Positions 56,682-64,000 of a DNA stretch of 64,000 bases are shown in pieces; within the stretch, counting starts at the first letter, position 1, and every line of letters begins with the position of its first letter. The notes beneath the pieces were generated by a model, which saw only the letters and a list, made by a program, of their open reading frames with translations, was not told the origin of the DNA and did no database searches. The translations under genes and the position numbers were made by a program. The stretch covers positions 90,962,365 to 91,026,364 of the forward strand of contig CM051455.1 of the NCBI GenBank assembly GCA_028274465.1, in the 5' to 3' direction. The DNA comes from Plantago ovata. Lineage: Eukaryota; Streptophyta; Magnoliopsida; Lamiales; Plantaginaceae.

Positions 56682-57023
56682 GTGGGGGCCGAATCGCCCC
56701 TCAAGTCTAGTGAGCTCCACGCTCTCTGGACGTGCGGGGCGATTCGCCCCACATGTGGGGCGACTCGCCCCGCACCCGGGGCGACTCACCCCACGAGTTC
56801 TGCAGAATAAAAACGCGAGAAATCCCCTTTCTCCTCATTTTCTTCATCTTCTTCACCTCTTACTCCCAAAAATCCGAGAAAAGCGAAAATACTTCAATCC
56901 TTCATAAAATCTTCAATCTTCCATCAAATTTTGTGTTCTTTAGCTTCAATCGAAGCCCATTACGTGCTCTTTCTTTTCATCCGAACAACTTTCACTCTAG
57001 TGCATTCGTTTTCCAGATCTGAG
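56682..57023 (+). promoter_or_regulatory. GC-palindrome array and CT-rich leader upstream of ORF2 (E3)
   Basis: The array at about 56682-56795 has GGGGCGATTCGCCCC, GGGGCGACTCGCCCC and variants. It is followed by AATAAAAACGCG and a long C/T-rich leader ending CAGATCTGAG at the intron donor. Confidence 0.5.
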
Positions 57024-57461
57024 GTATCTTCACATGAACCCTAATTTTTCAATTTGGGGGTTTTCTGATTTGTGCTTCAATTAGGCTTATATGATGTATG
57101 GGTAGGTTGTTTGTGTGATTAGAAACATTATTTACTATCAATTGCATGCTCAATTATGCTTGGATTGTTGATTTGAGAATTTTGCTACTAGATGTTTTTA
57201 TCTTGTTATGCAATGTATCTTTTTCTTCGATTCCATACATATGATTGTGTTTACTGATGTAATAATGATGGATATGATGGTAGAATGCATAATTGTTGAG
57301 TATGAGGATTTATGATGCTAGAATTTTTCGCTACTATGGTATGAATTGAGCCTTATTATTTAGGTTATTGGTTGTCTAGCACGAGCGTAATACGATATGT
57401 ACATGTCGAAATTATTTTGGTGTGTTGCATATTAGTAGCTAGATTAGACATGAAGGATTTG

Positions 57462-58720
57462 TGATGAACGGAGATTTGTCGGGTCTCGATTCAGCAAATA
57501 AATTTGTAATTAGCCAAAGGCAAATCCACAACTACAACGAAAACCGTAGTGTAGCAGTAGAATGACTCGAGTGTCGTTCTCTCAGGACTATAACTAGCTT
57601 TATCTATTTAACAAGAGAATATAAACAGCAGACAGATAGCAAAAGGGGGTTTCTAGCAGATAATGGAGATTGGTGATAGTATGGTCCTTCTTAAGATAAC
57701 GGGTCCATAATCATGCATAAATTCCTCGGTCTTGCATAGAGATCTTTGAATCAATCTAGTGTCCTGTTGCAAATATTAAGCACTACGAAGATAATTGGTC
57801 TGACAAGTCAATCACTATTGTCCTAATGTGTTTCGTAATTATTCAACACTACGAAGATAATTGGTCTGATGGTCGACAAGTGTCCAATTGTGCATAATAA
57901 TTAATACAACATACGAGAGTTTAGGTTGGAACTGATCAACGAAATAAAGCAATGACACGGAGTATAATGCGCGATATAGCCATTAGCATGATTATCTTCC
58001 CTTAGCTAAGAATTCACATACTACCACCAATGATAAGTTTAGGTACTCATAATAGGCATGCAATCAACAGAAATCATAGAAGAAAACATATTGAAAGATA
58101 TATAAAATAAGTAGATTAAACTGTAAGATACAAGTTACCGAAGGTTGTCAATCTCCGAAGAATTGCGATCCTACGAGCTCCAATCCGCTATGAAAAAGTA
58201 TCCCCTAAGCTACAGAACTCCCAGGACAGGCCCCGGGAAGTTACTACCTAAAATTATAAGGAGAGGTGAGAAAGTAGGTCTGGAAAGATATGATTTTCGG
58301 AGAAAAACTGAGCACTATATATAGGCCCCGAAAAACCACGGGGCGGTTCGCCCCAGCCATGCGGCGGTTCGCCCCCGAGTTTTTCTCGCGGAATTCCGCA
58401 TTTTTGGATTTCTTCCCCTTTTCGGACTCGGTTTCTGACTTCTAGTAGCCTTCTAACCTCCAGATTCGGCCCCTAGACTTCAAATCCTATCCGGAAACCT
58501 TCAGATACTCCAAATAGGCTTCTGGAACACCAATTCCTTGTAAACTTCAATACAATTGCCCGAAAATCTTCGAATTTCAACCAAAACCTGTAAAATAAAA
58601 TCTAAAGGGAAACGTGACACTATTCTAATAAAATGCACTAAAATATAGCTAAATTAACATAGAGGATAGCTAAAATAGGTGAAAAAGATTCGAATGAAAG
58701 TGTAAAATACACATTCATCA
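57462..58720 (-). repeat. 3' LTR of E5
   Basis: 1259 bp, subtype B, with two GC-palindrome units near 58338-58377. Confidence 0.95.
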
Positions 58721-60000
58721 AACTCCCCAAACCGAACCTTTGCTTGTCCTCAAGCAACTAAGCTAGAGTCTAATACGAAAAACATGCAAGACACAAAATG
58801 GAGTCTCATGCTAAATAAAATGAACCAATCTACTGAATCTACCAAATAACATATGAACAAAAACCATATAAATCAAAGCATGAATATAGGTTGAAGAATA
58901 CCTCGATTGACTTATACACATCCACATAAGCACTTATGTCAAGACAAGATAGTCTCTCGTAACATTCTCCACCTGGACCTAGTCAGTAACGACTTAATGA
59001 AGCATGCTAAGATACGAATGGTTGTCCCGTGCCGATGAAACTGAGGACTTACTGTTGTTCCACCATGTTAAGACTTTTCCTCAAAAGAGGTCGAACTAGT
59101 ACTGGCTCTCATCAAACGAAGGAGGGTTCCCTATAAAAGATAACTCTCCCCTATTCTACCCATCTCTCAAGTAAAGTCTTAAGCTATTCACCACTTCCTG
59201 AATGGCAGGACGAGGGTGGTCTAGAACAGATGACACTCAAGACAACAAAGATAAAAAATAGAAAAACACGATTACGAACATTACAAGAATTGGAAAAAGA
59301 CTCAACACTTTGCTAAACTGCTTTTTGGCTTTCGTTTTTGGACCCTTCTTTGCTTTTTTGGGGTCTTTTCTTTTTTTTCTTTCCAAATTCTTTTTCTTTT
59401 CTTTTTTTCTTTTTCTCCTTTTTTTTCTGAAATTTTTCTTTTTTTTTCGATTTTTCTAGCCAGCAGTAGTATAACAAAATGACTCACACGACTTCCCCAA
59501 ACATATTCGAAAGAATAGGTTGGAGTACAAAATTTACGGAAAATGAAAAATAAACTCACGATACGAAAATGAAAAACAAAAACAAGTCTATGATGGCGTA
59601 ACCCCCTCCCCAAACCTATTCGGAAGAATAGGTTATAAACAAAGGATCACACAACCTCACACTACCTCCTTCCTAGGCATTTAGCAATCTCAAAGCATGG
59701 TGAAGACTTGTTGCCTCTTAGGTACATAATTACTCGGGAAACAACCATAAGACCCTAACATGCATCATCCTATTATAAAGGCCTTCGTGAACCGCAGTAG
59801 AGAAAACACCACTAAGTGATGTCGAGACTACCATGCTTAACTAAGTGCAATACATAAATGTGACAAGCCAAGCGAGAAAAACCTCAAACAAATTCATAGA
59901 GATGAAGCATACGATTAATGGCATAGTTGGTTGATCTACCCAATAAAAAGTTCAAAAATTCGGCAATAAACTCCATATAAAACATGCAAGACTATCCTAG
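58721..60000 (-). other. Noncoding 3' region of E5
   Basis: Equivalent to the shared 3' region of E1, E2 and E4, with the T-rich tract (59320-59455) and hairpins at 59500-59521 (one mismatch) and 59613-59634. No gene is seen. Confidence 0.78.
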
Positions 60001-60190
60001 GAAAGCAGTAAACGTGCAAATGCAAAAAATTTTACGAGTTTATCATAAGCAAGATAAGTATAGAGATAACCAGCGATAACCTCCTCCCCAAACCTGAACG
60101 TCGTCGCTCGTCCCGAACGTCGAAAGTGGATCCAAGGTGAGAGCTAATGCTTGTATAAGTGACCTATAATACTCAATCAAACTCGTGAGA
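60001..60190 (-). other. E4-derived segment inside E5
   Basis: Nearly identical to E4 at about 47420-47612 (including CCTGAACGTCGTCGCTCGTC). It joins directly to gag-protease 3' flank resembling E2 at 31935 onward. It replaces ORF2 and its leader. Confidence 0.8.
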
Positions 60191-60285
60191 TAAAATCTAA
60201 AGCGGTAAAGAAAGCGATAAAAAGCCCAGGTTGCCACCCGGATAGCGCCATTGTTTAAAGTCTCTGACTCGACTCCTGTCTTCGC

Positions 60286-62443
60286 CTATCTTTTCCTTCT
60301 GAGGGTACTAGACTTCCCCTTCACGAGTCTCCTTCCCGTGCCTCGATCCTGTGAATAAGAGTGAACATAGACGTTAAGACCACTGTAATCAATAGTGTTA
60401 GAAGTACCAGGTGGATCAGGCGGATCAGATATGGCGTACAACACATGTTGCTTGCCATCCACTTTAATAGTGCAGGTTCTTTGGTAGATGTCCATCACGG
60501 AGCGTAGCTTAGTCAAGAATGTTCGTCCTAAGAGTATGACATCCCCCGTTCCTGGTGCTGACGCTGGCATAATTACAAAATCGGTGTAGACAGAAGCTTC
60601 ACCAATCTTGACTAATACATTCTTCACAACGCCTTCGGATTTCACAAGGGATCCATCCGCCAGTTGCACAATAGCCTTATGCACAGTTAGTTCCCCAAGG
60701 TTACTCTTTTCGAAAACATTCAAGGGAGCACATTAGAGTAGGATCCTATGTCTAGTGTGGCTCGGACATTTTCTAGTTCCCCAATCCCGACCTTAACATC
60801 GAAACTTTGAGGGAGTGGCTCGAGATCCTCTTGCTCCTCTTCACTCTTGTTAGTACCAAGGTCCTTTTCTTCTTCTTCGGCTTGTGGGGGCAGTTCCCTC
60901 TTGCAACTCTCGCACTTAGCAACCTTCTTGATGGTGATTTCAACAGGTAGATCACCCACTAAGTTAATGGACAATGACTTCTCAGTGTTGCTAGGCAGCT
61001 TGCCTTGTTCCCTACTTGCTCCTCGGTCGATCAACTCTTGCATCTTTTGATGAGCAAGCCTAGTGCTCTCTTCCAACTTATCAAGCCTTGCCCTAGTCTT
61101 CTCGGAATCTTCTTCATAACGTTTGAGAAAACTCTGTGTGTGATCAACCAACTTCTGCAAGTTCTCCATCAGTTGAGCCGACTTCGACTTCGGTGGCTCT
61201 TTCGGAGCGGGGTTTTCGCAGTGATCATTACCATAGTTCAGCCTACTACGGTCTTGGTTAGGTCCATAAGTTTGGTTAGCCGGTGCATATCCTTGATTGT
61301 TACGGTATCCTCTTCTCCAAAATCCACCTCGAGGATTCCTACCTTCCTGTCCGTGGCTAACTTCTTGAGTACCAAACTCCGTAGCAAAGGCTTATTCTTC
61401 GCCTCGTCGAGCCCAGTTGCCATCATCGTATGCCAGCTCCGATCTACACATATGAGCCCCATGCCCATAGTTCTTGCATATTCGGCATACTTCGTTCGAA
61501 ACAGTTGTTCCGGTGGCGCTCTTGAGGACTTGCTTCAATTCGTTGGTAAAGCACTCGAATTGATCCTCATTCCCCCTATACATAGGGGCTTCTTGAGTCG
61601 GTGGAGCTTGAGGTCCACGTCTCCTAACCATTGCTCTCGGGTCCTTGAACTCCGATCCCTTAGCAAGCCTTTCGAAAACTGCCCAGTCGGCTTCTGCGGT
61701 TTCCTCCCAAATATTGCCTCGGCATTGGAAATCCACCACTTGTTGGTTCTCGAAGGTTAGTCCATTGTAGAAGTGTTGGACTAGGTCGGAAAGTTCAAAA
61801 GCATGGTGAGGGCACTTGTTCGTGAGATCTTGGAACCTCTCGAACGCGGTGTAGATGGTCTCATCATAGTCCTGTTTGAATCCAGTGATCAGCGCCTTTA
61901 GCGCGGTAGTCAAGGTGTGAGGGAAGTATTTCTCCATGAAAGCTGAAAAACCTTCTCCCAAGTGTCCAGCGAGCCTGCTGGAAGAGAACTTAACCATGAC
62001 TTGGCTCTGTCGCCAAGCCCCATAGCAAAAACCTTCATCCTCAACTCATCCGTTGTTATATCAGCTCCGGGTCGTGGGAGTTGGTTGACGAAATCATCGA
62101 TATCGTGCAAGTACCCCATCACATCTTCCCTTGATAAGCCATAGAACCTCGGAAGTTGTTGGAATGCGTGGTTCTTGATCTCCAGATCTCGGGTTGCAGA
62201 CGAAAGAACTATCGCCGGTCCCCTCATACGATCCTTGGTGGGTTGAACCCATGCCTTCAGTGGTCTAGCTTTTGCCATTACGTCGATTTCCTTGAAGAGA
62301 CTGAGTAGAGATTCAGAGAAATTGGTTTCCTCTGTTTCCTCTAGTGCGCGCCTTTCAAGTAGTCGCCTTCTTTGGTGGTAGACTCTATCGATCTCAGCAA
62401 TTGAATCAGCAAGCGGTGTTCCTGCAGAACGTGTATGCGGCAT
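60286..62443 (-). pseudogene. gag-protease of E5, several breaks
   Basis: It starts MPHTRSAGTPLADS at 62443. Lost bases near 61950 (capsid, after TWEKVF) and near 60722 (protease) shift the frame; a TAA stands near 61392 after the zinc knuckle. The protease active site reads LDIGSYSNVLP, Ile replacing the Thr of the sisters (60747-60749), so the protein would probably be inactive even without frameshifts. Knuckle CRICKNYGHGAHMC and the coiled coil are intact. It ends KGKSSTLRRKR. Confidence 0.88.
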
Positions 62444-62591
62444 ACACTATCTGTAATAGACTTGGAAAGGTAATTAGAAACAGACTAGGAAAGCAGTATC
62501 AGAGAGAGATTAAAAAGGAAAACTAAAACTAATAGAATTAGGAATCTAAAGCTGAAAATATAAACAAATTAAACAAAAAAAAGGAGTATAG

Positions 62592-62609
62592 TCCCAGGCA
62601 ACGGCGCCA
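62592..62609 (-). other. Primer-binding site of E5, tRNA-Asp, one mismatch
   Basis: Plus strand TCCCAGGCAACGGCGCCA; one base differs from E1, E2 and E3. Confidence 0.88.
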
Positions 62610-62612
62610 ATT

Positions 62613-63877
62613 TGATGAACGGAGATTTGTCGGGTCTCGATTCAGCAAATAAATTTGTAATTAGCCAAAGGCAATCCACAACTACAACGAAAACCATAGT
62701 GTAGCAGTAGAATGACTTGAGTGTCGTTCTCTCAGGACTATAACTAGCTTTATCTATTTAACAAGAGAATATAAACAGTAGACAGATAGCAAAAGGGGGT
62801 TTCTAGCAGATAAAGGAGATTGGTGATAGTATGGTCCTTGTTAACATAACGGGTCGATAATCATGCATAAATTCCTCGGTCTTGCATAGAGATCTTTGAA
62901 TCAATCTAGTGTCCTGTTGCAAATATTAAGCACTACGAAGATAATTGGTCTGACAAGTCAATCACTATTGTCCTAATGTGTTCCGTAATTATTCAACACT
63001 ACGAAGATAATTGGTCTGATGGTCGACAAGTGTCCAATTGTGCATAATAATTAATACAACATACGAGTGTTTAGGTTGCAACTGATCAACGAAATAAAGC
63101 AATGACACGGAGTATAATGCACGATATAGCCATTAGCATGATTATCTTCCCTTCGCTAAGAATTCACATACTACCACCAACGATAAGTTTAGGTACTCAT
63201 AATAGACATGCAATCAACACAAATCATAGAAGAAAACATATTGAAAGATATATAAAATAAGTAGATTAAACTGTAAGATACAAGTTACCGAAGGTTGTCA
63301 ATCTCCGAAGAATTGCGATCCTACGAGCTCCAATCCGCTATGAAAAAGTATCCCCTAAGCTACAGAACTCCCAGGACAGGCCCCGGGAAGTTCCTACCTA
63401 AAACTATAGAGAGAGGTGAGAAAGTAGGTCTGGAAAGATATGATTTTCGGAGAAAAACTGAGCACTATATATAGGCCCCGAAAAACCACGGGGCGGTTCG
63501 CCCCAGCCATGCGGCGATTCGCCCCCGAGTTTTTCTCGCGGAATTGTTTTCGACGCGTTATTGGATTTCTTCCCCTTTTCGGACTCGGTTTCTGAGTTCT
63601 AGTAGCCTTCTAACCTCCAGATTCGGCCCCTAGACTTCAAATCCTATCCGGAAACCTTCAGATACTCCAAATAGGCTTCTGGAACACCAATTCCTTGTAA
63701 ACTTCAATATAATTGCCCGAAAATCTTCGAATTTCAACCAAAACCTGTAAAATAAAATCTAAAGGGAAACGTGACACTATTCTAATAAAATGCACTAAAA
63801 TATAGCTAAATTAACATAGAGGATAGCTAAAATAGTTGAAAAAGACTCGAATGAAAGTGTAAAATACACATTCATCA
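62613..63877 (-). repeat. 5' LTR of E5
   Basis: 1265 bp. TATA box at 63465-63474 and GC-palindrome units at about 63489-63526 upstream on the minus strand. Confidence 0.95.
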
Positions 63878-63990
63878 ATTTGCGGAGTTCGATTGTTGAT
63901 TTTATCACTCCGTGTGTTTCGCTCTTACATTAGCATATGCATGAGTCAGTTTTGAGTCATACGAGGTACTAACTGCTGTTTGTAGGAACC

Positions 63991-64000
63991 ATGCCACAAA
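63991..64000 (+). CDS. Start of ORF2 of E3, cut by window end
   Basis: ATGCCACAAA follows the acceptor by five bases, at the same spacing as ORF2 in E1. Only three codons are visible. Confidence 0.5.

Larger units (their letters stand above)
57462..63877 (-). mobile_element. E5: short gag-protease-only Athila-family element
   Basis: The 6416-bp minus-strand element lies between LTRs 57462-58720 and 62613-63877, with target duplication ATTTG (57457-57461 and 63878-63882). It lacks ORF2, its leader and all polymerase genes. Its 3' part includes sequence otherwise found only in E4. Confidence 0.94.
57024..63985 (+). other. ORF2 leader intron of E3, now containing E5
   Basis: The donor GAG|GTATCT is at 57024 and the acceptor TTTGTAG|GAACC at 63985. 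Without E5 and one target duplication the intron would be about 540 nt, as in E1. Confidence 0.5.
42554..64000 (+). mobile_element. E3: Athila-family gag-protease-ORF2 element, plus strand, split by E4 and E5
   Basis: The 5' LTR and gene order match E1 but in the opposite orientation. Its own sequence lies at 42554-44832, 55182-57461 and 63878-64000; the rest is E4 and E5. The insertion duplications AAGAG and ATTTG allow exact joining of the pieces. The 3' end lies beyond the window. Confidence 0.9.

Noticed and set aside
1-64000. Host protein-coding genes, rRNA or microRNA genes
   Set aside because: Every stretch could be assigned to LTR, internal or flanking sequence of the listed retroelements; no residual segment showed gene-like structure.

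Overview
This window looks like plant nuclear DNA, most likely from a eudicot, and I find no host gene in it. Essentially all of it is nested LTR retrotransposons: Ty3/gypsy Athila-type elements with a tRNA-Asp primer site, Ty1/copia elements of SIRE/Maximus-like and Angela/Tork-like type with an initiator-Met-like primer site, and one gag-only LTR element. The clade names come from recognising protein motifs; no search was run. Element names (E1-E5, G, C1-C4) are mine.

Layout. E1 (minus strand, 1-8383, left LTR cut by the window edge) is inserted in copia fragment C1 (plus, 8384-10051). A 100-N assembly gap follows (10052-10151). C2 (minus, 10152-15705) belongs to the same copia family as C1 and meets C4 (plus) head to head near 15705. 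C4 runs from 15706 to 37350 but is interrupted twice. C3, an Angela-like copia with two 2068-bp LTRs, sits at 16039-26025 with target duplication GATAC. E2 (minus) sits at 26749-35587 with target duplication ATTGT. At 37351 begins G, a gag-only element with a 2.66-kb LTR. The 3' LTR of G is split at 42554 by E3 (plus), which runs past the window end. E3 is itself broken by E4 (minus, 44833-55181, duplication AAGAG) in its gag and by E5 (minus, 57462-63877, duplication ATTTG) in the presumed leader intron of its second gene. The 5' LTR of E4 carries a truncated solo LTR (53350-54593). The deepest stack is C4 > G > E3 > E4 > solo LTR.

How the parts relate. E1, E2, E3, E5, E4 and the solo LTR share one LTR family: ends TGATGAA...TTCATCA, a CTATATATAG TATA box, and a GC-rich palindromic array just upstream of the TATA. 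E1, E2, E4 and E5 also share a noncoding 3' region of about 1.4 kb (E3's lies outside the window). Only E4 encodes reverse transcriptase, RNase H and integrase. E1, E2 and E3 instead carry an unrelated-looking gag-protease frame followed, after a CT-rich leader and an apparent ~540-nt leader intron, by a second gene (ORF2) resembling the plant Transposase_32/'putative plant transposon protein' domain. For E3 only the first codons of ORF2 are in view. E5 has gag-protease only, joined to E4-type 3' sequence. I read this as a two-component family: an autonomous Athila and gag-protease-ORF2 partners that would need polymerase and integrase in trans. Almost every coding frame is broken by stops or frameshifts. 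The second gene of E1 (2415-3758) is the longest uninterrupted frame of a complete gene.
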